Shown: positions 24,354-33,685 of the stretch, piece after piece | Layout: each line of letters opens with the position of its first letter | How positions within the stretch are numbered: position 1 is the stretch's first letter | Origin: Bacteroidales bacterium | GTDB taxonomy: Bacteria; Bacteroidota; Bacteroidia; Bacteroidales; VadinHA17 | Assembly: GCA_025454795.1 (NCBI GenBank) | Contig: JALONT010000024.1 | Span: forward strand, 1 to 57,067 | Length of the DNA stretch: 57,067 nt | Direction: 5' to 3' | Position numbers and translations under genes: made by a program | Notes under the pieces: generated by a model | Databases searched by the model: none | Told to the model about the DNA's origin: nothing | Seen by the model: only the letters and a program-made list of their open reading frames with translations

Positions 24354-25073
24354 TTATTTTGAACTTTTAAATTTTTCTTTTAAAACATACCAGATAAATT
24401 TTGGATTGCCAATTATATACCTTTTCCAAAGACGCTTTGGTTCCATTATCAGCCTGTACAGCCACTCCATCCCTATTCTGACCATCCATTCCGGGGCACG
24501 TTCTACAGTTCCCGCATAGAAATCGAAGGTTGCGCCGATACATCCTACATGTTTAACATTCAGCTTTTCAAAATTGGCAGCTGACCATTTCTCCTGTTTA
24601 GGAGCCGTCATACCTACAAATAGGACCTCAGGGGAGAACTCATTGACGGCCTGGATCATAACTTTATTATCTTCTTCACTGAATACAGGTTTATATGGAG
24701 GCGAATATGTAGCTATACTGATATTTGGATACTCTATGGCTGCCCGCTTCTTTACCAGATCCAGCACTTTATCGGAACTTCCCAGGAAAAAGCATTTCCC
24801 TCCTACTTTGTTCAGATTCTCAAATTCATATATCATCAGGTCGTAAGCAGCAATTTTCCTGATTTTAATATTCTTTAGAAACCTCAGGGCAAACACAATT
24901 CCAATACCATCCGGGATTAATATATCAGATTTCAGCAATGCATTATAAAATTCGATATCTTTTAGAGCAACATTAAAAGAATGAGAATTTATGGTATTTA
25001 TTAATATCTTCTTTTCATATTTTTCTCCCATTTTGAGACCTGATGTCCAGGTTTTAGAAAGTAATTTATTCAT
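24354..25073 (-). CDS. WecG/TagA/CpsF family glycosyltransferase (GT26)
   Basis: This 239-residue GT26 enzyme transfers a sugar such as N-acetylmannosamine or its uronate to a lipid-linked primer. Family signatures are LIPDGIGIVFALRFL (with the Asp of DG), CFFLGSSDKVLDLV, LFVGMTAPKQEKW and IGATFDFYAGTVERAPEWM. The basic C-terminal tail LWKRYIIGNPKFIWYVLKEK is typical of membrane-associated members. It lies 11 bases before the fcl-like gene in the transcription direction. It is probably the second or a later enzyme of repeat-unit assembly. Confidence 0.92.
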   Translation of the reverse strand: MNKLLSKTWTSGLKMGEKYEKKILINTINSHSFNVALKDIEFYNALLKSDILIPDGIGIVFALRFLKNIKIRKIAAYDLMIYEFENLNKVGGKCFFLGSSDKVLDLVKKRAAIEYPNISIATYSPPYKPVFSEEDNKVMIQAVNEFSPEVLFVGMTAPKQEKWSAANFEKLNVKHVGCIGATFDFYAGTVERAPEWMVRIGMEWLYRLIMEPKRLWKRYIIGNPKFIWYVLKEKFKSSK

Positions 25074-25112
25074 AGTGTTTTAACATTAGTCACCAATACG
25101 CAATTTGCCTGA

Positions 25113-26201
25113 TTATATAATTGTCTTGTCAATGCAAATCTGATAAATTCTGTTAAGATCATCAATATATCTTGAGGCATCATTAGTCCTAAAAATTTGT
25201 TTTATCGCATTTTTACTCAGCATTTCTCTTAATTCAGGTTCTTCCGAAAGCTTTCTGATTGCAAAGATAATATCTTCTGATGATCTTTTACGCACCAAAA
25301 TCCCTGTCTCTCCGTCAATTACCAGATACTTTATTGAACCTGCATTTGTGGTTACAGGGATTAAACCAAATGCCATGCCTTCGATCAGCGACATTGGCAA
25401 TCCTTCGTGGAAAGATGGCAAAATATATACATTACAATTCTTAAGCAATTCCATCTTTTGATCACCAAGTACTACGCCTTTAAATTCAAAATCCTGCCCC
25501 AACAATATGTTGAACTTCTGAATATAATCAGTTGCTTCAGACCCTGCTCCTGCAACAATAAATTTAAATCTGCAACCCTGTTTTCGCAGAGCAGTTAATG
25601 CTTTATAAATAAATTCCAATCCCTTGTTTACTGAGATCCTGCCTAAGAATAATATCCTGAGAATATCATTTTCTTTATAATTGCGCTTGAATTTTCTGGC
25701 TTCCCGTAAATCGATGCAATTTGGCAGGACAAATATCCTTTTTGTACCAATCTTCTTTATAAGAGTTTCCTTTTCAAGAGAACTTAAAACTATTACAGGA
25801 GTTTTGGAAGAAATGGAATATCTTAAAATCATTCTAAATATCCAGGGCGAGTCCTCCTGCATAAGCAATCTCCCTCCATGAATGTGAACAACCGTCTTTC
25901 TGTTAAAGATCCTGGCCAACTGAATTAATGGGATATCTCTTAAAATTGATAATTCATTCAAGGCAAGATTAAAATGAATAAGCCCGTCTTTGGACTTAAT
26001 GATTAACTGAATCCAGTTGATATATGCTCTCAGAATCTGTATAAACCATTTAATATTCCGTATTTCATTATCCTTTTTACCAAGCTTGAAATGGGAATAT
26101 TGATGTCCTTGATTATGATCAATAATAAACTGAACGACCGATGAAATACCACTCACATTCTGGTTTGGATCAAGGGAAGGAGAGGTTATTATAATCTTCA
26201 T
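25113..26201 (-). CDS. Glycosyltransferase, GT4 family
   Basis: This two-domain GT-B enzyme has 362 residues. The C-terminal donor-binding domain shows LFLGRISVNKGLEFI near the domain start, GVVLGDQKMELLKNCNVYILPSFHEGLPMSLIEGMAFGLIP, with the E-x7-E retaining glycosyltransferase signature, and a following TTNAGSIKYL. The N-terminal acceptor domain starts with MKIIITSPSLDPNQNVSGISS. It should add one sugar to the lipid-linked repeat unit at the inner face of the membrane. It lies between the GT26 gene and gmm. Donor and linkage cannot be deduced. Confidence 0.9.
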   Translation of the reverse strand: MKIIITSPSLDPNQNVSGISSVVQFIIDHNQGHQYSHFKLGKKDNEIRNIKWFIQILRAYINWIQLIIKSKDGLIHFNLALNELSILRDIPLIQLARIFNRKTVVHIHGGRLLMQEDSPWIFRMILRYSISSKTPVIVLSSLEKETLIKKIGTKRIFVLPNCIDLREARKFKRNYKENDILRILFLGRISVNKGLEFIYKALTALRKQGCRFKFIVAGAGSEATDYIQKFNILLGQDFEFKGVVLGDQKMELLKNCNVYILPSFHEGLPMSLIEGMAFGLIPVTTNAGSIKYLVIDGETGILVRKRSSEDIIFAIRKLSEEPELREMLSKNAIKQIFRTNDASRYIDDLNRIYQICIDKTII

Positions 26202-26265
26202 TTAATAAATCGGCTCGTACTACTTTATTGCACCACCCAAACAAGATGGAATATCTGTACCCTTA

Positions 26266-26766
26266 TTATGCTTGCTTGCATACCTGAGGGGACGAAATTC
26301 TGTTGAAATAATTCTTAGTGTTAACATGAACCTCCTTATTGTCCAGTAATTCATGCACTGTCATCCATCTGAACTCAGAATGCTGATCATTCTCCTTTAT
26401 TCTGAAATTATTAAAATTATCTATCAGGTAAGCAAGAACAACATAATGTGTATCCAGATCCTGCAGTAAAAATCTATTCTCATTTTCATAAAAATGTTCG
26501 TAAATATCAACAAACCTGGCATTCCTCCGGTCAATTTCCTGGCTTAACTCTCCAAAAGTGATCCTTTTAAACGCATCATCAAGTCTTTCATTCTTCCTGA
26601 TACGTCCACCCGGAACAAACCACATATTTCTGGCCGGCCCATTCTTCCTGTAACCAAGTAGAGCTTCACCATTTTTATTCCTGACAATCAGGTCAATAGA
26701 TATAAGGGGACCATTCTTAATAAGCTGTATAAACTCATATTCATTCAAAACATTAGTATCTGTCAT
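26266..26766 (-). CDS. gmm: GDP-mannose mannosyl hydrolase, Nudix family
   Basis: This 166-residue Nudix enzyme is of the Gmm type, which hydrolyses GDP-mannose (or GDP-glucose) to the sugar and GDP and is thought to adjust GDP-sugar pools in capsule loci. The family's early signature LISIDLIVRNKNGEALLGYR and the modified Nudix box GGRIRKNERLDDAFKRITFG (ITFGEL where canonical Nudix enzymes read REUXEE) match Gmm rather than MutT. NMWFVPGGRI is also typical. It lies amid GDP-mannose-derived sugar genes (gmd, fcl-like, GDP-mannose epimerase-like). Confidence 0.9.
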   Translation of the reverse strand: MTDTNVLNEYEFIQLIKNGPLISIDLIVRNKNGEALLGYRKNGPARNMWFVPGGRIRKNERLDDAFKRITFGELSQEIDRRNARFVDIYEHFYENENRFLLQDLDTHYVVLAYLIDNFNNFRIKENDQHSEFRWMTVHELLDNKEVHVNTKNYFNRISSPQVCKQA

Positions 26767-26790
26767 AAAATAAATTATAATTTAAAATTC

Positions 26791-28020
26791 TCAATTAAGG
26801 TTATCTTTTATAAATTCAGCTAATTCTCTTGTCCTTTCAAGATAACCGAAGCACTTTAATGCTGTTTCCTTTCCTCTTTTCGCTACGCCAAGTGCACTAT
26901 CGTAGTTATTAAAAATGTAAACCGCTTTTTCAGCAACTGCTTTTGAGTTCTCCGCTTCTACAATGAACAGATCCTCATTATCCCTGAAGTAGAGTCCTAT
27001 ATCACTCACCTTTGTGGCAATAACAGGTCTGCCTGTCATACAATATTCTCCCAGTTTCCAGGGGAATCCATGGTTTGCAAAAGGGCTGTCAGAACGACAT
27101 ACCAGAAGGATGTCAGCCAGGTTATTATAGCATGACAGTTCTTCAGATTTAACAAAACCTGTCAGTATTATCCTGTTCTCAAGTCCTTTATTCCTAATAT
27201 ACTCTATTATTCTGTTCATAATAAGCTTATCATGATTTTTCCCTGTCATTATAAATAAAGTATCAGGGAAATCCCTTAAAATCAAATGAAATGAATCAAT
27301 AAGATAATATATCCCATCCTTTTCACCATATGAGCCATTGTATACAAGTAAATACTTGTAATTATACTCTCTTTTCAATCTTTCCTTAATCATACCAAAT
27401 ATCTCCTGATCAGGCACTTTAATCATTTCTGTTGATACCAGGACAGGATTTATAAGGATCTTTTTTTGTTTGATATACTTCAGATAGTGGCTATTCAGTG
27501 CTGTTGAAATTACAATTAGGCCATTACCAATCTTTGGAGAGATCTTTTCCGTAATCTTCTGACTTTGACGGTTAAGAAATCCGATTACTCCAGAAAAATC
27601 CTCAGACAGTGACATCTTTTCAACAAACCAGAAAAAGAGTGGAATCCTGAAAATTAGACAGGCAGCTATCACAGGGCTATCCCTGAGGATATCTGCTCCT
27701 GCAATTACCACTGCATCCAGTTTCTTCTTCTTTCTAAGACTTATTAAAATGGAAGCTGTCTTAAAAACACCCAGAAAAATATCAAGGAAGCGTAAGATTT
27801 TCCTTATATCCCTGTTTTTCCTAACAAAATAAAATGGTATACCCTCATGATGTCCAAAGTTCTGTCTTTTTGATGATATTTTTTCAAGTTTAGATCCGTA
27901 TGGTATAATAAGGACAGCCTCTACATGATTTTCTCGTAAACCTTTCATTAAAAGGCTGACATGTACGCTATGTGCACCACCAAAAGGGAAATCGACAGAA
28001 TCGACCAATGCTAATCTCAT
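26791..28020 (-). CDS. Glycosyltransferase, GT4-like
   Basis: This GT-B fold glycosyltransferase begins MRLALVDSVDFPFGGAHSVH, with a glycine-rich acceptor-domain loop. The donor domain contains YLLVYNGSYGEKDGIYYLID, RIILTGFVKSEELSCYNNLADILLV, and GFPWKLGEYCMTGRPVIATKV, in which the K-x2-E and GRPV elements correspond to the nucleotide-sugar site. I set the start at the ATG 28018-28020, 16 bases after the end of the epimerase gene; a start at 28050 would overlap that gene by 14 bases. At 409 residues it is normal. The acceptor is unknown. Confidence 0.85.
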   Translation of the reverse strand: MRLALVDSVDFPFGGAHSVHVSLLMKGLRENHVEAVLIIPYGSKLEKISSKRQNFGHHEGIPFYFVRKNRDIRKILRFLDIFLGVFKTASILISLRKKKKLDAVVIAGADILRDSPVIAACLIFRIPLFFWFVEKMSLSEDFSGVIGFLNRQSQKITEKISPKIGNGLIVISTALNSHYLKYIKQKKILINPVLVSTEMIKVPDQEIFGMIKERLKREYNYKYLLVYNGSYGEKDGIYYLIDSFHLILRDFPDTLFIMTGKNHDKLIMNRIIEYIRNKGLENRIILTGFVKSEELSCYNNLADILLVCRSDSPFANHGFPWKLGEYCMTGRPVIATKVSDIGLYFRDNEDLFIVEAENSKAVAEKAVYIFNNYDSALGVAKRGKETALKCFGYLERTRELAEFIKDNLN

Positions 28021-28036
28021 CAAAAAATCAATTAGT

Positions 28037-29005
28037 TTATCGATTGGCAACCTGTTCTGCTATCCAGGCATATGTCTTTATAAGACCGTCCCTTAGCGGT
28101 TCGGAAGGGGCCCATGATAGTTTTTCCATAATTAGTTTATTATCAGACTTTCTGCCTCTGACACCCAACGGACCTTTTATATGTTTAATATTAACCTTTT
28201 TATTGGCAATGCTCATAATGATCTCGGCCAGCTGATTTATTGTAACCATTTCTTCTGAACCAATATTTACAGGGCCAAGAAATGTAGTACTATCCATCAG
28301 TTTTCTTACTCCTGTAAGGCACTCATCAATATAAAGGAATGACCTTGTTTGTTTACCATCGCCCCATATTTCTATTTCACCCCCATCTTTTGCGGCAGCT
28401 ATTTTCCGACACATAGCAGCAGGTGCTTTTTCTTTTCCGCCATCCCATGTTCCTTCAGGGCCAAATACATTATGAAACCTGGAAATTCTGACTTCAATTC
28501 CATAATTTTTATGAAATGCCATATATAGTCTTTCACTGAATAACTTCTCCCATCCATATTCACTGTCAGGAGCAGCCGGGTATGCTGATTCCTCAGAGCA
28601 TTTTGGATTATCAGGATCCAACTGATTGTATTCGGGATAGATACAAGCAGATGAAGAATAGAATATCTTCTTGATTTTTGATTTAACCCCGTAATGAAGC
28701 ATATTTAGATTTATTGTCGCAGAGTTATGCATTACATCAGCATCATGTTCTCCCGTAAAAATATATCCGGCTCCACCCATATCTGCCGCCAGTTGATATA
28801 CTTCATCGTAAGGCATATTAACTACTCTCTGCACAAAAATCTGATCTCTCAGGTCCCCGATAATAAATTCATCAGCCAAAGTAGGGGAAAATTCGGGGTA
28901 CTTAAGATCCACACCTCTGACCCAGAAATCTTCCAGCTTTAATTTTTTTACAAGGTGGCTGCCAATAAAACCACCAGCTCCGCATACTAGTGCCAGTTTT
29001 TTCAT
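28037..29005 (-). CDS. GDP-mannose 3,5-epimerase-like dehydratase/epimerase family protein
   Basis: This extended short-chain dehydrogenase of 322 residues strongly resembles plant GDP-mannose 3,5-epimerase. The cofactor loop is GAGGFIGSHL near residue 9. AADMGGAGYIF, SSSACIYPEYNQL (with the cysteine that acts as acid/base in the plant enzyme), YGWEKL (YxxxK), HNVFGPEGTWDGGKEKAPAA, QTRSFLYIDEC, NIGSEEMVTINQLAE and GVRGRKSDN (with the active-site arginine) all match in order. The plant enzyme turns GDP-mannose into GDP-L-galactose and GDP-L-gulose. The context of GDP-mannose enzymes fits. A different epimerase specificity is possible. Confidence 0.82.
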   Translation of the reverse strand: MKKLALVCGAGGFIGSHLVKKLKLEDFWVRGVDLKYPEFSPTLADEFIIGDLRDQIFVQRVVNMPYDEVYQLAADMGGAGYIFTGEHDADVMHNSATINLNMLHYGVKSKIKKIFYSSSACIYPEYNQLDPDNPKCSEESAYPAAPDSEYGWEKLFSERLYMAFHKNYGIEVRISRFHNVFGPEGTWDGGKEKAPAAMCRKIAAAKDGGEIEIWGDGKQTRSFLYIDECLTGVRKLMDSTTFLGPVNIGSEEMVTINQLAEIIMSIANKKVNIKHIKGPLGVRGRKSDNKLIMEKLSWAPSEPLRDGLIKTYAWIAEQVANR

Positions 29006-29033
29006 AACAGATTAATTAATTTATATTTTAATA

Positions 29034-29627
29034 TTATTTATTGGATATGATTCTTATTACTTTACATGGATTTCCTGCGGCAATAACATTGGCAGGGATG
29101 TTTTTTGTAACTACACTGTTGGCACCGATTACTGCGTTTTCTCCGATATTAACTCCTTTAAGAACAACTGAATTCCCTCCGAGCCAGACATTTTCTCCAA
29201 TAATTACGGGTCTGGGAGAACCACTGCGGGAATCTTCCGGGTGCCAGTCTGAATCGGTTATCAGGACATTTGCACCGCTGCGTACATTTTTTCCGATTTT
29301 AATATACTTAAATGCCCCTATCACCGTTCCGCTGAATCCGCAGTTATCTCCAATTTCTATAATAGCCTCTTCAGCAAGCGTAGATATCATGCAGGGTCGG
29401 TTAATTCCAATCTGGTTTGAAAAAGCCCTTGAAAGGAACTGACAATTGTTGCCAATTGTAATTTCTGATCCAGGATATCTTTTAAAATAACATTTCCCGT
29501 CAAAACTTAGTCTCCTACCAGTTCTTATTCCCCACCACAAAGCAAATAACTTATTCCTGTTACCATAAAAAAAATGTAACCGTCTGATTAATACATCAGA
29601 TGAGTGCGATAAATTTCTGTACCTCAT
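29034..29627 (-). CDS. Hexapeptide-repeat sugar acetyltransferase (colanic-acid type)
   Basis: This 197-residue left-handed beta-helix acetyltransferase resembles WcaF/WbbJ. Repeats include ITIGNNCQFLS, IEIGDNCGFSGTVIG, IKIGKNVRSGANVLITDSDWHPED (with the catalytic histidine), IGENVWLGGNSVVLKGVNIGENAVIGANSVV and the tail IAAGNPCKVI. The N-terminus is short and basic. It probably acetylates a sugar residue of the repeat unit. It lies 29 bases before the epimerase-like gene and is about 40% similar by eye to the enzyme at 21479, so the two may modify different positions. Confidence 0.88.
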   Translation of the reverse strand: MRYRNLSHSSDVLIRRLHFFYGNRNKLFALWWGIRTGRRLSFDGKCYFKRYPGSEITIGNNCQFLSRAFSNQIGINRPCMISTLAEEAIIEIGDNCGFSGTVIGAFKYIKIGKNVRSGANVLITDSDWHPEDSRSGSPRPVIIGENVWLGGNSVVLKGVNIGENAVIGANSVVTKNIPANVIAAGNPCKVIRIISNK

Positions 29628-29725
29628 ATAAGGATTGAACTACAAAGTCTGTAAAATTTAAAAAGTTTTAGATTATTGATATTAAATAGAAAATTATTTA
29701 TATTCAATTCCGGTTTACCTGAGTT

Positions 29726-31042
29726 TCAAATAAAAGTAAGCATTTTTCGGAAATTATCGCGTACGAGATCCGCATCTTCTCTGGAGACAGCTATATCCCT
29801 GGCTCTCTCACCAAGATCACGCCTCAGATCAGGGTCGCTATATATTCTTTCAATAGCATCATAAAGCAACTTGTCGTTTCTTTCAGTAACTGTAAATGCC
29901 CATTTATCTTTTATTGCATATTCAGTAGTGGCAGTTTCAGCAGGAGCGTATAACAGGATGGGAGTACCTGAGATCATGTACTCAGTTATTTTGGTCGGGA
30001 ATGAGAATCTAAGAAAATTAATACTGTCAATATCAAAATCTATTGGCAATAGAAGAAGATCAACACTCGAGAATTTTTTTGGAAGTTCTTCATAAGCTAT
30101 CGGATCAACTCTCCGTACATTATCACTAAATTTCACCAGACCTTTTAATTCAGATATATCCCTGGTTTGAATTTCAAATATGATATCATAATAAACTAAT
30201 GATAATGTCGTAACTACCCTGGCAATGTCTTTAATTGATTGTTTCATACCCAAACCTATTCTCCCTGCATAAAGGATAGTAAATTTGTTTCTTACAGACC
30301 AGTCTTTCTTTGTGAAGGGAAGCCATTTATTGACTTCGATAGGATTGTGAAAAGGAATGAATTCCCTCTTGTATCGCAGTTTATATTCCTCGCTCATTGC
30401 ATCACAGATACTCATAAGTATAACTGAATTATCTATCAACTGCCTGAATTCCCTGTCAATTACTTTTTCCCAATATTTACTTAATAATCCGGGTTTATTA
30501 ATTGTGACCGGCCAATCATCCATAATATGCAATGCAACGGGTTTATTTGAGAGATCATGTATATCCTGTACCAGTCTTATTAAAGCTAATGTCGATAGTT
30601 GAGAATAAATTACATCCGGATTAAAATTAATTACCCATTTTTTAAATTCATTAGTTATTTTAATTTTATAGAGGAAGTTATAAACACCAGTAAAATTCAT
30701 AACAGATCTCAAAAGATTATAAATTGTCTTATATCTGCCGGGTTTCTGGATATTCCCGGTTGGAATATACATTAAACTCTCCATGTAAGAGATTGGGCCA
30801 CAATATAGTTTTGTAAGAATAAGACTTAACGGAAAGGGGTGTAATTTACCATTATATCCAAGCTGAAAATAGTATTTACAGATCGAAGTGTCAAGATTGT
30901 ACTGAAGATTAACATCAGATGCAAGAGCTATTTTTTCTATTGGCCAATTCTGAAATAAATTCTTCATTGTTATGCCACCTCCCTGAATATTATTAAAAGG
31001 TTCCCCGATTATTAAAACTTTGGGATATCTTAAATCACTCAT
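29726..31042 (-). CDS. Glycosyltransferase, GT4-like
   Basis: This 438-residue GT-B type glycosyltransferase has an N-terminal nucleotide-independent domain starting VLIIGEPFNNIQGGGITMKN, a typical acceptor glycine loop. The C-terminal domain has FTILYAGRIGLGMKQSI, YEELPKKFSSVDLLLLPID and SFPTKITEYMISGTPILLY, equivalent to the E-containing donor site of GT4. The last residues (RREDADLV-like) are helical. It would extend the lipid-linked oligosaccharide. The gene is preceded by ~130 bases free of other genes before the polymerase gene. Substrate unknown. Confidence 0.82.
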   Translation of the reverse strand: MSDLRYPKVLIIGEPFNNIQGGGITMKNLFQNWPIEKIALASDVNLQYNLDTSICKYYFQLGYNGKLHPFPLSLILTKLYCGPISYMESLMYIPTGNIQKPGRYKTIYNLLRSVMNFTGVYNFLYKIKITNEFKKWVINFNPDVIYSQLSTLALIRLVQDIHDLSNKPVALHIMDDWPVTINKPGLLSKYWEKVIDREFRQLIDNSVILMSICDAMSEEYKLRYKREFIPFHNPIEVNKWLPFTKKDWSVRNKFTILYAGRIGLGMKQSIKDIARVVTTLSLVYYDIIFEIQTRDISELKGLVKFSDNVRRVDPIAYEELPKKFSSVDLLLLPIDFDIDSINFLRFSFPTKITEYMISGTPILLYAPAETATTEYAIKDKWAFTVTERNDKLLYDAIERIYSDPDLRRDLGERARDIAVSREDADLVRDNFRKMLTFI

Positions 31043-31173
31043 TATTATGATTTTATTAAGTTTTTAGCAAACCTACTCGTTAATCTTATGATAACAAGAT
31101 TTCGAAATTTTAAAAAGCATCAGGGAATAAATATTGAAATAATTTACAAATACCTTCTATTGTCTATTTGTTA

Positions 31174-32442
31174 CTAACCATTTAAGGCCAGTTCTGCTTT
31201 TATTTGTTCATCTGTTTTTTCTCTGATTCCTGAATCATAACAAATACCTACTGATATCCATATTAATAAATAATTTATGATAAAACCATTTATTGTGGTC
31301 GGATATAAATATATAATAAATAATAAAATCCATATTGCGGCTGCTTTTGATAATAAGTTATTAGAATAAAAAAGTCCTTTGAAAATAGCTGGAATCAAAA
31401 TAAGAATATATAATCCTAGACTTACTAATCCTCCTTTCAAGACAATCTGTAAATACCCAGTCTCTATTACACTCCTGTTAACCGTAAAATTTCCAGTCTG
31501 TTCTTCAATCCCGGGACAATAATATTGCCCATTTATACCTTTGCCAATTATCCAATCCTTAAAATCCATGTCTCTGTAGAAATATTCTTCTACTCCCGTT
31601 CTGGTATCTTCGTCTATTCTTCCAGTAATTAAACCAAATAAGCCGTTACTATTCGAAGAATAAACTTCTTTCCCGTATATGAACATAAATATTATTAAAA
31701 AAAGTGATAATAATATCTTTAATAATCTCTCTTTGTTTGTAAAATAAAATATAATATAAGAAGTAAGGAGAATAGTAACAGTCATTAACATCAGACCTCT
31801 CCTGGCCCTTATTGCGGCCAGAAGGAATAGAAGGATAATTACAAATAGGGCAAAAATATTCTTTTTGCCGGAATGATATAAATATGTAAGTAAAATGAAA
31901 CCACTAGCAAATCCAAGAGTAGCAAAACCTTCAATAGCACCTGTAGATAAAAGGCGTCCACCAAAGCCCCAAATCAGTACTCGATAAAACATCATAACAT
32001 AGAAGATGAAGAAAATGCTTAAAATTACAACACTTGTAAATGTTTTTTTATAATATGATATTTTCTTTGGAAATAATAATACAAAAGGCGCAAAGTACAT
32101 GAAAATTCCTTGCATGGGATTAATAAGCATTGTTTTGATAAACTCATATTCAAACTGGAATCCTCTTATTATAATACTTAAAGACCATAGAAAATAAATT
32201 GTAAAAACCAATCTCAGATAATTATTATCAAATTTCCATTTGATTAATTTTAATGAAGCCGGTATAAATAATAGAAATCCTAAAATTTGTAATCCTTGTG
32301 TAATATAATAACTATAAAGGGTTGAGTTAAGGAAACAGGTATTTACCATATAAATTACAGAACCAAACCAAAAATAATTAAGTGCTTTGTTCACTTTATT
32401 CTCATAGCATCCATCCAAAATATTTTCGTGACTCTCTATCAT
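31174..32442 (-). CDS. wzy: Polysaccharide polymerase, Wzy/O-antigen ligase-like
   Basis: This 422-residue protein consists almost wholly of hydrophobic segments (about ten to twelve), with one larger soluble loop around residues 270-320, containing the arginine-rich GRIDEDTRTGVEEYFYRD and GKGINGQYYCPG. This layout is that of Wzy polymerases and WaaL-type ligases. A WIIGKGINGQ segment resembles the G-x-G motif common in the O-antigen ligase/polymerase fold. It should join repeat units on the periplasmic face. Its ATG shares one base with the stop of the upstream glycosyltransferase gene (TAATG overlap), showing translational coupling, and the flippase gene is next in the operon. Confidence 0.78.
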   Translation of the reverse strand: MIESHENILDGCYENKVNKALNYFWFGSVIYMVNTCFLNSTLYSYYITQGLQILGFLLFIPASLKLIKWKFDNNYLRLVFTIYFLWSLSIIIRGFQFEYEFIKTMLINPMQGIFMYFAPFVLLFPKKISYYKKTFTSVVILSIFFIFYVMMFYRVLIWGFGGRLLSTGAIEGFATLGFASGFILLTYLYHSGKKNIFALFVIILLFLLAAIRARRGLMLMTVTILLTSYIIFYFTNKERLLKILLSLFLIIFMFIYGKEVYSSNSNGLFGLITGRIDEDTRTGVEEYFYRDMDFKDWIIGKGINGQYYCPGIEEQTGNFTVNRSVIETGYLQIVLKGGLVSLGLYILILIPAIFKGLFYSNNLLSKAAAIWILLFIIYLYPTTINGFIINYLLIWISVGICYDSGIREKTDEQIKAELALNG

Positions 32443-33677
32443 TAATTATTTTCTAATCTTGTTAAACTTAGCAATAATTCCTTGTGCTTATTAACTATCA
32501 GGTCTTTTTGAAAAGTTGGTAAAATTTCCACCTGGATTTTGTTTTCAAGACAAAACTTAATCCCGAGTGCAAGATCTTCAGCATTCTTATATTTTGCAAG
32601 ATACCCATTTTCTTTGTGTTTAATCATATCCGGAATACCGCCAATATTAAATCCGACAACAGGTGTTCCACAGCACAAACTTTCTAGTACCATTGTAGGA
32701 AGATTATCAGCTAAGGAAGGTATAACAAAAACATTACTTGCATTATATGCTAATACAATTGAATATTCATCTCCCAAAAATCCCAGGAACTTTGTTTTAC
32801 ATGGGATTGATGCTTCAATTTGTTGATTATATCCACTTCCAAAAACTAAAACTGTTATTTTTTCAAAACTTCTAACTTTGCTTAATAATTCTATTGCTTT
32901 AAGTAAGTATGACCAACCCTTATATGGACTATTAATTGAAATAGCTCCAAATGATATTATGGTTTGATCAGTGTCGAGATTTAAGATTTGCCTTGCAACT
33001 TTTTTATCAAATGGCTTAAAAAGTCTATTATCAATAACATTGGGAATATAAAAAATAGGCTTGTCTTTAGTTAAAAATGATGACATAGCACAATCATATA
33101 ACCATTTGCTTGGAGACACAAAGTATAAATTATTATACCTTGTATAAAATTTCATTTTTTTATTAAAGAGCAGGGTTGATAAATCATTCTTTTTATTTGT
33201 CCGGAACATTTGACAATTATGGCATTTTACTTTATATTTCTCACATGTAAAGCTATGATGACATCCTCCTGTAATCGTCCACATATCATGCATTATGAAA
33301 ACTATTGGTTTGTGAAGTTTTGCAAGTTTCTCAATAATCGAAAGATTTAAGAATCCACCAAGCACCCAATGAAGATAAATAACATCTGCTTCAATAATTT
33401 GGTCCATTTTTACAATGTTTGTACCTAAAACCGGATACGAAAATGGACCAAATTTTTTGATTGCATTTCTTGTCAGAAATGATTGCAAAAAATAATCCAA
33501 CCTGCTTATTAGCCTTGACCATCCCCCCAAGAACTTTATTTTATCAATATCTATTGCTCCGTATTGCAGTGATATGATACTTGAATCAATACCAGTTTCT
33601 AAAAAGGCTCGCTGCAGTCGAAGACCTGCCCTCCCTGCAGATTCGATGGAAAACACTAATTGAACCACTTTAATCAT
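32442..33677 (-). CDS. Glycosyltransferase, GT4 family
   Basis: This 411-residue GT-B glycosyltransferase has an N-terminus with SIESAGRAGLRLQRAF as acceptor loop and a central cysteine-rich GGCHHSFTCEKYKVKCHNCQM segment. The latter matches the CHxC-type metal-site-like motif seen in several Bacteroidota and cyanobacterial GT4 enzymes. The donor domain carries FGAISINSPYKGWSYLL, LGFLGDEYSIVLAYNASNVFVIP and DNLPTMVLESLCCGTPVVGF with the E-x7-E signature. The gene ends in a one-base overlap with the polymerase gene and begins 8 bases after the flippase gene, so the three are co-transcribed. Confidence 0.9.
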   Translation of the reverse strand: MIKVVQLVFSIESAGRAGLRLQRAFLETGIDSSIISLQYGAIDIDKIKFLGGWSRLISRLDYFLQSFLTRNAIKKFGPFSYPVLGTNIVKMDQIIEADVIYLHWVLGGFLNLSIIEKLAKLHKPIVFIMHDMWTITGGCHHSFTCEKYKVKCHNCQMFRTNKKNDLSTLLFNKKMKFYTRYNNLYFVSPSKWLYDCAMSSFLTKDKPIFYIPNVIDNRLFKPFDKKVARQILNLDTDQTIISFGAISINSPYKGWSYLLKAIELLSKVRSFEKITVLVFGSGYNQQIEASIPCKTKFLGFLGDEYSIVLAYNASNVFVIPSLADNLPTMVLESLCCGTPVVGFNIGGIPDMIKHKENGYLAKYKNAEDLALGIKFCLENKIQVEILPTFQKDLIVNKHKELLLSLTRLENN

Positions 33678-33685
33678 TTATTTTA

